64,000 nucleotides of DNA from Betaproteobacteria bacterium Ga0077532 (GTDB lineage Bacteria; Pseudomonadota; Gammaproteobacteria; Burkholderiales; Ga0077523): assembly GCA_001464895.1 (NCBI GenBank), contig LNEE01000015.1, positions 1-64,000 of the forward strand, read 5' to 3'. Each line of letters opens with the position of its first letter. Position 1 is the first letter of the stretch. Position numbers and translations under genes: made by a program. Below the pieces are notes generated by a model. It did not search any database. It worked only from the letters and a program-made list of their open reading frames with translations, and was not told the DNA's origin. Positions 45,398 to 54,436 of this stretch are shown here, piece by piece.

Positions 45398-47248
45398 CTA
45401 ACGATGAAGCCGGGCCTGCACCGAGCGCGTGATCCCGTCCGCGTCGAGGCCGCAGCGCACGAGGAGCAACGCGTGGTCGCCGTGCTCGACGAAGGCGTCC
45501 GGCAGTCCGAGATGCAAGGTCGGTCGCGCGAGACGGCTGCGCGACAGCGACTCCGCCACCGCGCTGCCGGCACCACCGTCGGTGACGTTTTCCTCGACCG
45601 TCACGATGAGATCGTGGGTCGCGGCGAGTTCGGCGATCAGCGCGTCGTCTATCGGCTTCACGAAGCGCATGTTCACGACCGTCGCATCGAGGGCTTCGCC
45701 CGCGGCGAGCGCCGGCGTCACCATCGACCCGAATGCCAGGATCGCGACGCGCGAACCGCGACGACGAACGTGGGCCTTGCCGAGCGGCAGGGCTGTCATT
45801 TCCTTCGCGGGCACCGTTCCCGGTCCGCTGCCGCGCGGGTAGCGGACGGCGGCCGGCGCTCCGAGCGAGAACGCCGTGAAGAGCATCTGCCGGCATTCGT
45901 CTTCGTCGGCCGGCGCCATCACCACCATGTTCGGCAGGCATCGGAGGAACGACAGATCGAAGGCGCCGTGGTGGGTCGGGCCGTCGGCCCCGACGAGGCC
46001 GCCACGATCGAGCGCGAACACCACCGGCAGGTTCTGCAGGCAGACGTCGTGGATCAGCTGGTCGTAGCCGCGCTGCAGAAAGGTCGAATAGATCGCAACG
46101 ACCGGCCGCATGCCTTCGCAGGCCATGCCGGCAGCGAAGGTCACCGCGTGCTGTTCGGCGATGCCGACGTCGAAGTAGCGCTTCGGATGCTCCTGCGAGA
46201 ACCGAACGAGGCCGGAGCCCTCCCGCATGGCAGGCGTGATGCCGACCAGACGCGGATCGCGCTCTGCCATGTCGCAGAGCCAGTCGCCGAAGACCTGCGT
46301 GTAGGTGGGCTTCCCCGGAGGCTTGGCGACGATGCCCACGGCGGGATCGAACTTCGACACGCCGTGGTAGAGGATCGGATCGTCCTCGGCCGCCTTCATG
46401 CCCTTGCCCTTGCGCGTCACGACGTGCAGGAACTGCGGGCCATCGAGCTTCCGGATGTTCTTCATCGTCGACACGAGGACGTCGAGGTCGTGACCGTCGA
46501 TGGGGCCGATGTAGTTGAACCCGAACTCCTCGAAGAGCGTGCCGGGGGTGACCATCCCCTTCACGTGCTCCTCTGCACGCCTCGCGAGTTCCAGCGCTGG
46601 CGGAACGACCCGCAGAACGCGCTCGCCTGCCTTGCGGGCCGCCGTGTACAGGCCGCCGGAGAGCAGCTTCGCGAGGTAGTTGTTCAGCGCACCCACGTTC
46701 TCGCTGATCGACATGTCGTTGTCGTTCAGCACGACGAGGACGTTCGCGTCGGTGGCCCCGGCATTGTTCAGCGCTTCGAAGGCCATCCCCGCGGTCATCG
46801 CGCCGTCGCCGATCACGGCCACGCAATGCTGCCGGCGACCCGCGAGCCGAGCTGCCATCGCCATGCCGAGCGCAGCACTGATCGACGTGCTGGAGTGCGC
46901 GGTCCCGAAGGTGTCGTACGGGCTCTCCTCCCGACGCGGGAAGCCTGCGATGCCCCCGAGCTGTCGCAGGGTCGACATGGCCACACGCCGCCCGGTGAGG
47001 ATCTTGTGCGCGTAGGTCTGGTGGCCGACGTCCCACACGATGCGATCGGCTGGAGTCTCGAACACGTGGTGCAGGGCCACCGTGAGTTCCACGGTGCCGA
47101 GGTTCGACGACAGGTGGCCGCCCGTGGCTGCGACGGATTCGATGATGAACTGACGAAGCTCCGTCGCCAGCTGCGCAAGGCGACGGCGGTCGAGTCGACG
47201 GACGTCCGCAGGCGTCTCGATGGTCTCCAGCAGCGGGTACGCAGTCAT
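45398..47248 (-). CDS. dxs: 1-deoxy-D-xylulose-5-phosphate synthase
   Basis: A 616-residue ThDP enzyme and the first step of the MEP isoprenoid pathway. Motifs: [20 protein letters not shown], the ThDP site [18 protein letters not shown] followed by NDNDMSIS, and transketolase domains ending in ALDRGGLVG. The ATG at 47248 overlaps the ispA stop as ATGA. It is the third gene of xseB-ispA-dxs. Confidence 0.97.
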   Translation of the reverse strand: MTAYPLLETIETPADVRRLDRRRLAQLATELRQFIIESVAATGGHLSSNLGTVELTVALHHVFETPADRIVWDVGHQTYAHKILTGRRVAMSTLRQLGGIAGFPRREESPYDTFGTAHSSTSISAALGMAMAARLAGRRQHCVAVIGDGAMTAGMAFEALNNAGATDANVLVVLNDNDMSISENVGALNNYLAKLLSGGLYTAARKAGERVLRVVPPALELARRAEEHVKGMVTPGTLFEEFGFNYIGPIDGHDLDVLVSTMKNIRKLDGPQFLHVVTRKGKGMKAAEDDPILYHGVSKFDPAVGIVAKPPGKPTYTQVFGDWLCDMAERDPRLVGITPAMREGSGLVRFSQEHPKRYFDVGIAEQHAVTFAAGMACEGMRPVVAIYSTFLQRGYDQLIHDVCLQNLPVVFALDRGGLVGADGPTHHGAFDLSFLRCLPNMVVMAPADEDECRQMLFTAFSLGAPAAVRYPRGSGPGTVPAKEMTALPLGKAHVRRRGSRVAILAFGSMVTPALAAGEALDATVVNMRFVKPIDDALIAELAATHDLIVTVEENVTDGGAGSAVAESLSRSRLARPTLHLGLPDAFVEHGDHALLLVRCGLDADGITRSVQARLHR

Positions 47249-48132
47249 CGGTCGCGCGCCACGACGTACCTTGCGATCTGCCGCAGCCGCTCGCCGCGCT
47301 CCGCAACGATGTCGAGGGAGGCGAGCGCATCCGCGAGAAGCTCGTCCGCGAAGCCCTTCGCCTGCGAGATGCCCATCGCGCTCACGAAAGTCGGCTTGTC
47401 GGCGTCGGCATCCTTGCCGGCTGTCTTGCCGAGCGTCTCGGTGGACGCCGTGGCATCGAGGATGTCGTCCACCACCTGGAAGGCGAGCCCCACGAACTTC
47501 GCGTAACGGCCGAGCCCGGCGATCTCCGCGTCGGACGGATTGCCGCACCGGGCGCCGAGCAGGACGGCCACGAGAATGAGCGCGCCGGTCTTGTGACCGT
47601 GCATGAACTCGAGTTCGGGGACCGAGAGTGTCTTCCCCTGACTGTCGAGATCGACGGCCTGCCCGCCCGCCATGCCGCGAGAGCCCGAGGCGCGGGCCAG
47701 CATGCCGACCATCTGGCGCTCGACCCGAGGATCGTCGGCAATCGATCCGTCGGCGATCACCTCGAAGGCGAGGCTCTGCAGGCTGTCGCCGACCAGCATG
47801 GCGGTGGCCTCATCGTACTGGACGTGCACCGTGGGCCTGCCCCGTCGGAGCACATCGTCGTCCATGCACGGAAGGTCGTCGTGGACGAGCGAGTAGGCGT
47901 GAATGAGTTCGACGGCCGCAGCAACGCGATCGACGCGTGCGGGATCAGCACCGACGGCCTCCCCGGCCGCGTAGGCCAGCAACGGACGGACGCGCTTGCC
48001 GCCCCCGAGGACGGCGTAGCGCATGGCCTCGTGGAGCCGGGTCGGGGCAATGGCGGGTGATGGCAACAGGGCGGCGAGGAACTGCTCGATGCGATCCTGG
48101 CGGGCCTGCATCCAGCCTGCGAGATCGTTCAT
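47245..48132 (-). CDS. ispA: Farnesyl diphosphate synthase
   Basis: A 295-residue trans-prenyltransferase. The first Asp-rich motif is [17 protein letters not shown]; the second is [23 protein letters not shown] is the diphosphate-binding stretch. The ATG at 48132 has GGAGG eight bases upstream; the frame runs on to 48258 but overlaps xseB. It makes the C15 precursor for quinones and undecaprenyl phosphate. Confidence 0.96.
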   Translation of the reverse strand: MNDLAGWMQARQDRIEQFLAALLPSPAIAPTRLHEAMRYAVLGGGKRVRPLLAYAAGEAVGADPARVDRVAAAVELIHAYSLVHDDLPCMDDDVLRRGRPTVHVQYDEATAMLVGDSLQSLAFEVIADGSIADDPRVERQMVGMLARASGSRGMAGGQAVDLDSQGKTLSVPELEFMHGHKTGALILVAVLLGARCGNPSDAEIAGLGRYAKFVGLAFQVVDDILDATASTETLGKTAGKDADADKPTFVSAMGISQAKGFADELLADALASLDIVAERGERLRQIARYVVARDR

Positions 48133-48184
48133 CGCATGACCTCCCGTGCCATGACCGCTCGTCGAATTCCCGCCCGCGGCCGGA

Positions 48185-48433
48185 TCAGTCGTCGTCATCG
48201 GTGCCGGGAAGGGCGCGGAGCGTCTCCCCCTCCAGGATGCGGATCTGCTGCTGGGCATCTTCGAGCATGCCCTGACAGTACTTCAGAAGCTCGGCCCCAC
48301 GACGATAGGCCGCAAGCGAAGCCTCCAGCGTGAGCTGGCTGCCCTCCATTGCGGCAACCACGCCTTCGAGCTCGGCAAGGGCGGCTTCGAAGCTCGGAGG
48401 CGCCTTCGATTCAGGGGCTTTCGCCATGGGCAC
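48185..48433 (-). CDS. xseB: Exodeoxyribonuclease VII small subunit
   Basis: An 82-residue coiled-coil protein: FEAALAELEGVVAAMEGSQL is the family core, then LEASLAAYRRGAELLKYCQ. It pairs with XseA, which is encoded elsewhere. It heads the xseB-ispA-dxs operon, an arrangement found widely in proteobacteria. Confidence 0.95.
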   Translation of the reverse strand: MPMAKAPESKAPPSFEAALAELEGVVAAMEGSQLTLEASLAAYRRGAELLKYCQGMLEDAQQQIRILEGETLRALPGTDDDD

Positions 48434-48455
48434 TCTGAGCCACGGAAAGGGCCGG

Positions 48456-48485
48456 AATCTACCGCATGCGAAGACGGAGGGTCAA
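48456..48485 (-). promoter_or_regulatory. Sigma-70 promoter of xseB-ispA-dxs
   Basis: Minus-strand TTGACC (48485-48480), an 18-base spacer and TAGATT (48461-48456), giving a leader of about 15-20 bases before the xseB ATG. Confidence 0.6.
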
Positions 48486-48665
48486 CGGAGTTTTCGCCTT
48501 GCTGCAGAGCGTCAACAAGTCCTTGCCCCGGGGTGCGGGGTGGGGGAAAATCCGTGCCTTGTCAAGGCACAAGGTTCCGACGCTGAAGATCCAGTGTCGC
48601 GCAGCGCTCCCTGTGTTGCGACCCGGGCCGTTGCCGCGCATTTCGCGGGCGGCTTTTTGTTTTTT
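48486..48665 (+). ncRNA. Possible small RNA ending at an orphan terminator
   Basis: No protein gene lies on the plus strand between 44392 and 48851, yet a terminator-like hairpin with a long U-tract stands at 48627-48665. Upstream, TGCCTT-GTC-AAGGCA (around 48572-48586) forms another hairpin. A short structured RNA transcribed rightward, or a leader with attenuation before the Rieske oxygenase gene, would explain this. I cannot identify a promoter or match a known RNA family. Confidence 0.3.
48627..48665 (+). terminator. Orphan intrinsic terminator
   Basis: Stem GCCGCG / CGCGG(G)C with a five-base loop and an outer GCC/GGC extension, followed by TTTTTGTTTTTT. A second T-rich stretch, GGTTTTTTCTT, lies at 48735-48745. 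There is no plus-strand gene upstream. Confidence 0.65.
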
Positions 48666-48850
48666 CGCGAGCCCGCTGGCGAAGTTGTGGCGGTCAGTTC
48701 TTTTCGATGGCCCGCCTACGGAAACTTCGCGGACGGTTTTTTCTTAGGGCCCATTGCCGCGATTCGTAAAGCGATCGCGCCGGGGCCGCAGTCTCTCGAG
48801 CATCCCGATGCTCTCGCAGTTCAACCCGGAATGGGGGTGGCACACACATC
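48666..48850. other. Leader before the Rieske oxygenase
   Basis: This 185-base stretch completes a 417-base region without a protein gene (48434-48850). It includes the T-rich tail at 48735 and, before the start codon, a G-rich GGGGGTGG about 12 bases upstream that may be the ribosome site. No promoter can be placed with confidence. Confidence 0.4.
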
Positions 48851-49957
48851 ATGACTGACCTGGCCAATCTTTCCGCCCTGACCAAGACGCCGACGCAGCT
48901 GCCGGTCGACTGGTACTTCGAGCGGGGGATACACGAGCTGGAAATGAAACTGTTCTTCGAGCGCGGCCCCGGCTACGTGGGGCACGAACTGATGGTGCCG
49001 GATGCCGGCAACTACCACACGCTCGAATGGATGGGCCATGGCAAGACGCTGTTCCGCAACGACCAGGGCGTCGAACTGCTGAGCAATGTCTGCCGCCACC
49101 GCCAGGCCATCATGCTGAAGGGCCGCGGCCGGACGGAGCACATCATCTGCCCCCTCCACCGCTGGACGTACGACACGACGGGCAAGCTGCTGGGGGCGCC
49201 GCACTTCCCGGGCAACCCGTGCCTCGACCTCGCGAAGTCGCCGTTGCAGAACTGGAACGGCCTGCTGTTCTCGGGGCAGCGTGACATCGCCCGCGACCTC
49301 GCCAGCGCCGCCCTGCACCGCGACTTCGATTTCTCGGGCTACCTGTACCACAGCACCCGCATCGACGAGTACCCGGTCAACTGGAAGACGTTCATCGAGG
49401 TGTATCTCGAGGATTACCACGTGGTCCCCTTCCACCCCGGTCTCGGCCAGTTCGTCGACTGCGAGGGGCTGCAGTGGGAGTTCGGCGACTGGTACAGCGT
49501 CCAGACCGTCGGTGTGTTCCAGAACCTCGGCAAGCCCGGTTCGGCCGTCTACCGGCGCTGGCACGAGCAGATCCTGAAGTACTACGGCGGCGCGACGCCT
49601 CCGCAGGGCGCGATCTGGCTCACCTACTACCCGAACATCATGGTGGAGTGGTACCCGCACGTGCTGGTGATCTCGACCATCGTGCCGCGGGGCCCCGAGG
49701 CCTGCACCAACATCGTGGAGTTCTACTACCCCGAGGACATCGCGCTCTTCGAGCCGGAATTCGTGGAGGCGGAACAGGCGGCCTACGCCGAGACCGCGGT
49801 GGAAGACGAAGAGATCTGCGTCCGGATGCAGGAGGGGCGCAAGGCCCTCTGGTTGCGGGGCGAGAACGAGATCGGGCCGTATCAGTCGCCCATGGAGGAT
49901 GGCATGGTGCACTTCCACGAGTTCATCCGGCGCCACCTGGAGCCGGCGCTGCGGTAG
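48851..49957 (+). CDS. Rieske ring-hydroxylating oxygenase alpha subunit
   Basis: A 368-residue oxygenase subunit. The Rieske [2Fe-2S] ligands are in SNVCRHRQ and ICPLHRWTYD. The mononuclear iron ligands are in EVYLEDYHVVPFHPGL, with a later Glu/Asp. Such enzymes hydroxylate aromatic rings or demethylate quaternary amines. No reductase or beta subunit is adjacent, so electrons must come from elsewhere. The native substrate is unknown. It stands alone on the plus strand. Confidence 0.9.
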   Translation: MTDLANLSALTKTPTQLPVDWYFERGIHELEMKLFFERGPGYVGHELMVPDAGNYHTLEWMGHGKTLFRNDQGVELLSNVCRHRQAIMLKGRGRTEHIICPLHRWTYDTTGKLLGAPHFPGNPCLDLAKSPLQNWNGLLFSGQRDIARDLASAALHRDFDFSGYLYHSTRIDEYPVNWKTFIEVYLEDYHVVPFHPGLGQFVDCEGLQWEFGDWYSVQTVGVFQNLGKPGSAVYRRWHEQILKYYGGATPPQGAIWLTYYPNIMVEWYPHVLVISTIVPRGPEACTNIVEFYYPEDIALFEPEFVEAEQAAYAETAVEDEEICVRMQEGRKALWLRGENEIGPYQSPMEDGMVHFHEFIRRHLEPALR

Positions 49958-50012
49958 CGGCTCCGACGGCGATCCACAGGGGGGCGCCTTCGCGATGCCT
50001 CGCCTCCCTGAG

Positions 50013-50060
50013 GCCTGTTCGCACTACAGACACCCGCGGGTGTCCGTCGTGTGAACAGGC
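50013..50060. terminator. 48-base hairpin between convergent genes
   Basis: Outer arms GCCTGTTC / GAACAGGC (with one inner mismatch before GCAC/GTGT) enclose a second perfect stem GACACCC-GC-GGGTGTC at 50029-50044. It lies between the oxygenase stop and the LprI-like stop and can act on both strands; a short T-run is missing. Confidence 0.55.
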
Positions 50061-50061
50061 T

Positions 50062-50376
50062 CTAGTTCTGCTCCAGTTCCAGCGTCCGCTCCGCGTAAGC
50101 CTCTAGGATGCACGGTACGTCGGTGCAGCCATCGCGCACCTTTGCCTCGAATGCCCGCTGCTGATCGCGCATCTCGGCCCGGCGCTCGTCGGTACTGAGC
50201 CGCCGATAAGCCATGAAGAAGGCCACGGTCATCTGCTCGCGCGCATCGCTGACCCGGTCGTTCGAGCAGATGAGCCGCTCGGCCGGCGTCTTCGGCCGGC
50301 TGCAGTCCTCGGCCGACGCATTCCCTGCCGCCACGACTGCGAGCGCCAGCACCGCCAGGATCCGCACCATCGTCAT
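50062..50376 (-). CDS. LprI/DUF1311-like exported protein
   Basis: A 104-residue periplasmic protein. The signal peptide ends near ASAED. The conserved part starts EDCSRPKTPAERLICSND, followed by QQRAFEAKVRDGCTDVPCI; four cysteines suggest two disulfides. The family includes a mycobacterial lysozyme inhibitor, but most members are uncharacterised. GGGAG lies seven bases before the ATG. Confidence 0.85.
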   Translation of the reverse strand: MTMVRILAVLALAVVAAGNASAEDCSRPKTPAERLICSNDRVSDAREQMTVAFFMAYRRLSTDERRAEMRDQQRAFEAKVRDGCTDVPCILEAYAERTLELEQN

Positions 50377-50451
50377 CGCATCACTCCCTCGTCGCGCTCC
50401 CCTCGACCGTGGATGAACACACCGGGCACCCCTGCCCGGTCCATGGACCCG

Positions 50452-51327
50452 TCAACGGCCCACGAATTCCTCGATGGCACCCATCACCTGCGCCGGGCGC
50501 TCGTGGATGACCCAGTGCGAGGCATCGGGGATGCGCACCACACGCAGATCATCCACCACTTCGCCGAGCCCCTCCAGGTTCCCCGGCAGCAACGCGTGGT
50601 CGCGCTCTCCCCAGATCACGAGCGTCGGGACCTTGACACGAAACATCTCCGGATCGAGCACCGGCAGCGGCGCATCGGGCTCCGGTGGATGCAGCGGCGA
50701 GGCGCGGTACCACTGGAGCATCCCGGTCAGCGCGCCTGGGCGGGACCACGCCTCGACGTAGGCCGCGAGCGTGGCAGCGTCCCCGGGACCGCCATTGGCG
50801 GCCCATTGATCGAAGCTCATGGTGCGCAGACGCCGGAAGTCGCCCTCCGACATCACGCGCTCGGCCTTGGCCTGCCGGAAGAGGGTCATGTAGGCACTCG
50901 CGGTCACCTGGGCCTCGCTCGTGGCCAGTTCGCGCCCGAACGTCACGGCATGGGGCGCATTCACGATCACCAGCTTCTCGACGCGTTCCGGATGCCACGC
51001 GGCGACGTTCCACGCGATGGCGCCGCCCCAGTCGTGGGCCACGAGGATGCATCGCTCGTGACCGAGGGCCTCGATGAGCTGGACGATGTCCTGCACGAGC
51101 GCCTTCGCACGGTAGTGCTTCGTGCCCTCGGGCTTCGTCGAGAGGTTGTAGCCACGCTGGTCGGGCGCGACGGCATGGAACCGGTCACCGAACTTCTCCA
51201 GCGCCCCGCGCCACATGAACCAGGCCTCGGGGAATCCGTGGAGGAAGAGCATCAGCGGCCCGCCGCCCGCCTCGGCCACGTGCAGCCGCTGTCCGTTCGG
51301 AAGGTCGATGTCGCGTTCGGAGATCAT
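50452..51327 (-). CDS. Epoxide hydrolase-like alpha/beta hydrolase
   Basis: A 291-residue cytosolic hydrolase. The nucleophile elbow is VAHDWGGAIAW, with Asp in place of Ser, as in epoxide hydrolases and dehalogenases. FLHGFPEAWFMW carries the oxyanion HGxP. The catalytic His is in ASHWVIHERP near the end. The ATG at 51327 has GGAGGA seven bases upstream. Native substrates may be epoxides from the nearby acyl or aromatic pathways, by inference. Confidence 0.88.
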   Translation of the reverse strand: MISERDIDLPNGQRLHVAEAGGGPLMLFLHGFPEAWFMWRGALEKFGDRFHAVAPDQRGYNLSTKPEGTKHYRAKALVQDIVQLIEALGHERCILVAHDWGGAIAWNVAAWHPERVEKLVIVNAPHAVTFGRELATSEAQVTASAYMTLFRQAKAERVMSEGDFRRLRTMSFDQWAANGGPGDAATLAAYVEAWSRPGALTGMLQWYRASPLHPPEPDAPLPVLDPEMFRVKVPTLVIWGERDHALLPGNLEGLGEVVDDLRVVRIPDASHWVIHERPAQVMGAIEEFVGR

Positions 51328-51347
51328 GGGGGCGTCCTCCGCGTTCG

Positions 51348-51836
51348 TCACTGCATCATGTCCACGACGACTTCGCACCGGTCGGTGCACCCGCCGTGGG
51401 TGATCACGGGGAAAGGCTTCGCGTTGGTGAACCGCGTGCGGTCACCTTCGTAGATGCGCACGAGCAGCGTGTACGTGTGCGTCGGATCGATGTTCGCCGG
51501 GTCGTACCGCAGCGAGAACGGGATGGGCACCTGCCCCGGACGGCGGATCTCCTGCTCGTCGAGGATCTCCGGCACCGGAAGACCGGGCCGCGAGACGTCC
51601 TGCAGCCAGATCTTCACGATGGCATCGGGCATCAGCGCGATGCGCTGCCGGTAGGTGACGGTGCCCGTGAGCGCCGTGCCATCGACGGGCTTCGCGGCGC
51701 CAGCGGCCTTGCCGTGGTCATGATCGGCGGCCGGGCCGTGGTCGTGGTCGCCGGTCGCCGCACAACCGACCGCGAGCAGCGCGGCGCACAGCATCGCCAG
51801 CGTTCGCACGGATCGCGGACTTCCATCGTTTCGCAT
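51348..51836 (-). CDS. YbaY-family lipoprotein with His-rich N-terminus
   Basis: A 162-residue lipoprotein with lipobox LAVGC at about residues 21-25. Directly after it comes a His/Asp segment, DHDHGPAADHDHGK. A YbaY-like beta domain follows (GTVTYRQRIALMPDAIVKIW ... LRYDPANIDPTHTYTLLVRI). The His-rich part could bind zinc, nickel or copper, which is not typical of the family. Two in-frame ATGs lie further upstream (the first at 51929); the lipobox supports the one at 51836. Confidence 0.8.
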   Translation of the reverse strand: MRNDGSPRSVRTLAMLCAALLAVGCAATGDHDHGPAADHDHGKAAGAAKPVDGTALTGTVTYRQRIALMPDAIVKIWLQDVSRPGLPVPEILDEQEIRRPGQVPIPFSLRYDPANIDPTHTYTLLVRIYEGDRTRFTNAKPFPVITHGGCTDRCEVVVDMMQ

Positions 51837-51856
51837 GCGGCGACTCCCAGGATCGG

Positions 51857-52246
51857 TCATTCGAAGTCGGAGCGCAGGATGCGCTTCACGTAGCGCAGCG
51901 CGGCGAGGCGTTCGATGCGCTCCCGCCATTGCGGCGCCGCGGTGTGCCCGATGGCGAGGATCTGCTCGGTCGTGCAGCCGGAGCGCCCGGGCACCGTCGG
52001 GAAAAGCTGCAGGGACGGGTCGATGACCCGCACCTGCGTGATGTAGTCCTTCCGGGACGGGATGCAGAACTCGTAGGCCACTCGACGCTTGCCGCCCGGC
52101 GGCCCTTCGAGGCCGCGATCATCGATCTCGGTCATCTCGAACTCGATCTTCTCGCGCTCCTGCCGATACGCGTCGGCCGTGCAGCCGGCGGCGATCATGG
52201 CCACCACCAGCAGCGCGAGACCGGAAGCGCGCACGGGGAACGTCAT
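51857..52246 (-). CDS. Small lipoprotein of unknown function
   Basis: A 129-residue lipoprotein with lipobox IAAGC at about residues 18-22 and a mature part rich in charged residues. Two cysteines (FCIPSRKD and GCTTEQ) may pair. I do not recognise the family. Its start overlaps the stop of the ComB-like gene as ATGA, and the YbaY-like lipoprotein follows 20 bases on, so the three are probably co-transcribed. Confidence 0.75.
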   Translation of the reverse strand: MTFPVRASGLALLVVAMIAAGCTADAYRQEREKIEFEMTEIDDRGLEGPPGGKRRVAYEFCIPSRKDYITQVRVIDPSLQLFPTVPGRSGCTTEQILAIGHTAAPQWRERIERLAALRYVKRILRSDFE

Positions 52247-52977
52247 GCGACGAGCCGCGCGCCATCCAGGCGCGGCACCACCGAGAGCACTGAGGGCCGC
52301 GCGGCGTACTCGACCTCATGAACGAGATCGCGCTCCTGCATCATCCGTCCGACGCGGGAACGCATCAGCGTGTCGAGCAGGGTCCCGCCGCGATAGAGCT
52401 GATGGCATGCGAGCGCGGCGTCGGAGAGATCGTGCATGCCCGCATAGCGGGCCGCGAAGAGGTCGACGAAGAAACCGGCGCCCATCATGTCTTCCAGGTT
52501 CGCGTTCCCTGCCGAGCCCGAGCAGACGATGATCACCGTCTCGCCGGGATGCGACGTGCAGACCCGTTCCACGAGCGCCTCGCCGTTCAGAACGGCACCG
52601 GCGTAGAGGTGGGCGGCGCCCATGGACTTCTGGATGGCGACCGTGCCGTTGGTCGTGGAGTACACGACGGTCTTCCCCGCGATCCCGTAGTCGACCAGCG
52701 CGAGCGGCGCCGGCGGGGCGAATCCGGGGATGGTCTCGGCGTACAGCTCGCCGGACGCCACGAAACTGTTCTCGGGCAGCTCGGCCGCCTGCGCCCGTGC
52801 GCCCCATTCGTCGAGCGTCGGGATCACCGATGTCGCCCCGTTCGCCAGCGCCGCGACGATGGTCGATGTGGCGAAGAGAATGTCGAGGACGACGACGACC
52901 TTGCCCTCGATGCGCAATCCGTCGAGGTCTTCCTTGCGAAACACCACATGGACCTTGGGTCCGAAGCGAGCAGCCAA
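52243..52977 (-). CDS. 2-phosphosulfolactate phosphatase-like (ComB) protein
   Basis: A protein of about 244 residues with the ComB fold: VVVLDILFATSTIVAALANG, VVYSTTNGTVAIQKS and IVCSGSAGNANLEDMMGAG. ComB dephosphorylates phosphosulfolactate in coenzyme M synthesis; in bacteria without that pathway the substrate is unclear. The TTG at 52977 is preferred (GGAAG upstream). No ATG precedes the conserved core, so the start is uncertain. Confidence 0.8.
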   Translation of the reverse strand: MAARFGPKVHVVFRKEDLDGLRIEGKVVVVLDILFATSTIVAALANGATSVIPTLDEWGARAQAAELPENSFVASGELYAETIPGFAPPAPLALVDYGIAGKTVVYSTTNGTVAIQKSMGAAHLYAGAVLNGEALVERVCTSHPGETVIIVCSGSAGNANLEDMMGAGFFVDLFAARYAGMHDLSDAALACHQLYRGGTLLDTLMRSRVGRMMQERDLVHEVEYAARPSVLSVVPRLDGARLVA

Positions 52978-53021
52978 TCGAGTGTCTTCCAGGGGAGCGT
53001 TGCTGGTGGGTCGGACGGATG

Positions 53022-53492
53022 TCAGCCGGCGGCCGGCGCGGGCCCGGGATTCCGCACCCCGAACATGCCGTAGCCCTCCATGGTCATCACCGGCTCGTCG
53101 TGCTGGTTGTAGACCTCCCAGCGCGACTTCACGATGCCGACCTCGGGCTTGCTCTTCGAGGTGCGCGCCTCGAGGATGGTTCGCGTCGCGCGGATCGTGT
53201 CGCCGGGGCGCACGGGCTTCAACCACTTCACGTTGTCGACCCCCGGGGAGCCGAGGCTCGCGGAGTCGAGCAGATAGTTGTCGCACATCATCCGCATCAC
53301 GAGCGACACGGTGTGCCAGCCGCTCGCGATGAGCCCGCCGAACGGGCCGGTGGCCGCAGCCGCCGGGTCCACGTGGAACGGCTGCGGATCGAACTGCGTC
53401 GCAAAGGCGATGATCTCGTCCTGCGCGAGCGTGCGACGACCCATCTCGACGGTGTCGCCGACGATGAAGTCCTCGAAGTAGTACTTGGGCAT
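53022..53492 (-). CDS. MaoC-family enoyl-CoA hydratase
   Basis: A 156-residue hot-dog fold protein that hydrates enoyl-CoA esters. The catalytic Asp and His are in QFDPQPFHVDPAAA, and SGWHTVSLVMRMM follows. VKWLKPVRPGDTIRA is typical of the family. It follows the 3-hydroxyacyl-CoA dehydrogenase gene in the same direction and probably works in the same acyl-CoA pathway. Confidence 0.9.
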   Translation of the reverse strand: MPKYYFEDFIVGDTVEMGRRTLAQDEIIAFATQFDPQPFHVDPAAAATGPFGGLIASGWHTVSLVMRMMCDNYLLDSASLGSPGVDNVKWLKPVRPGDTIRATRTILEARTSKSKPEVGIVKSRWEVYNQHDEPVMTMEGYGMFGVRNPGPAPAAG

Positions 53493-53527
53493 GGCGGGTG
53501 ATCCTGAGAGAGAAATGGCAACCGGCC

Positions 53528-54394
53528 TCACTGACCGGGCTTGGGGTCGTAGCGGTACCAGCCGCGCCCGGCCTTCTTGCCGTTGTAGCCGGCCTTCACC
53601 ATCTGCTTCAGCAGCGGGCGCGGACGGAAGCGCTCGCCGTAGGCATCGAAAAGGATCTCCTGGGCCTGCAGCGACAGGCTGTTGCTCACGGCGTCGTTCA
53701 ACTCGAAGGGCCCGACCGGATGACCGAGGCCCAGCTTGCACGCGACGTCGATCTCCTCGGGCGTGCACACGCCCTCCTCCACCAGCCGGATCGCCTCGAT
53801 CATGAAGACGTGGAGCATCCGGTTCACCACGAAACCCACGACGTCCTTCACGCGGATCGGCGCCTTGCCGATGTCGCGGCAGAAATCCATCACCACGCCC
53901 ACCGTGCCGTCGCCCGTGTCGAGACCGGGGATCACCTCCACGAGGCGCATGCGCGACACGGGCGAGAAGTAGTGGGTGCCGATGAAGCGGGCGCGGCGCG
54001 CGGGCGAGACGTACGACGCGAGCGTCGTGATGGAGATGGTCGACGTGTTGCTCGCGATGAACGTGTCGGGACGGCAGATCGCATCTAGCTGGCGGAACAC
54101 GTTCGCCTTCACCTCCTCGTTCTCGAACACCGCCTCGGTGACGAGATCGCTGTCGGCATGGGCCGCGAGATCCACGGACGTGCGGATGCGCGCCAACGCA
54201 TCGGCGCCCTGTTCCTCCGTGTAGAAGCTGCGCCGCACGCCCTTCTCGACCACCTTGGCGAGATTCGCGACGGCGCGATCGAGCGCGTCCTGCGTCGTGT
54301 CGGAGAGGATCACTTCCTTGCCACCGAGCGCACACACCAGCGCGATCTCCGAGCCCATGAGGCCGGCGCCGATCACTCCCACCTTGTCGATCAT
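53528..54394 (-). CDS. 3-hydroxyacyl-CoA dehydrogenase (HbdA/PaaH type)
   Basis: A 288-residue NAD-dependent dehydrogenase. The Rossmann motif is VGVIGAGLMGSEIALVCA. The catalytic Ser/His/Glu/Asn set is in ASNTSTISITTLA, GTHYFSPV, LVEVIPG and GFVVNRML. The C-terminal domain has FELNDAVSNSLS. The single-domain size fits 3-hydroxybutyryl-CoA dehydrogenase rather than a fused FadB. It supports beta-oxidation-like degradation with its neighbours. Confidence 0.93.
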   Translation of the reverse strand: MIDKVGVIGAGLMGSEIALVCALGGKEVILSDTTQDALDRAVANLAKVVEKGVRRSFYTEEQGADALARIRTSVDLAAHADSDLVTEAVFENEEVKANVFRQLDAICRPDTFIASNTSTISITTLASYVSPARRARFIGTHYFSPVSRMRLVEVIPGLDTGDGTVGVVMDFCRDIGKAPIRVKDVVGFVVNRMLHVFMIEAIRLVEEGVCTPEEIDVACKLGLGHPVGPFELNDAVSNSLSLQAQEILFDAYGERFRPRPLLKQMVKAGYNGKKAGRGWYRYDPKPGQ

Positions 54395-54436
54395 GTCGTT
54401 TCCTTCAGTACGGTTTCGTCGGACGGCCGCAGGCGA

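Noticed and set aside
44430..47330. Continuous 966-codon minus-strand frame joining folE2 to a long upstream protein
   Set aside because: The upstream part is an out-of-frame shadow of dxs on the same strand; only the last 267 codons (folE2) have coding character.
52978..53286. Longer N-terminus for the ComB-like protein
   Set aside because: The upstream codons are an out-of-frame shadow of the MaoC gene and carry no ComB motif.
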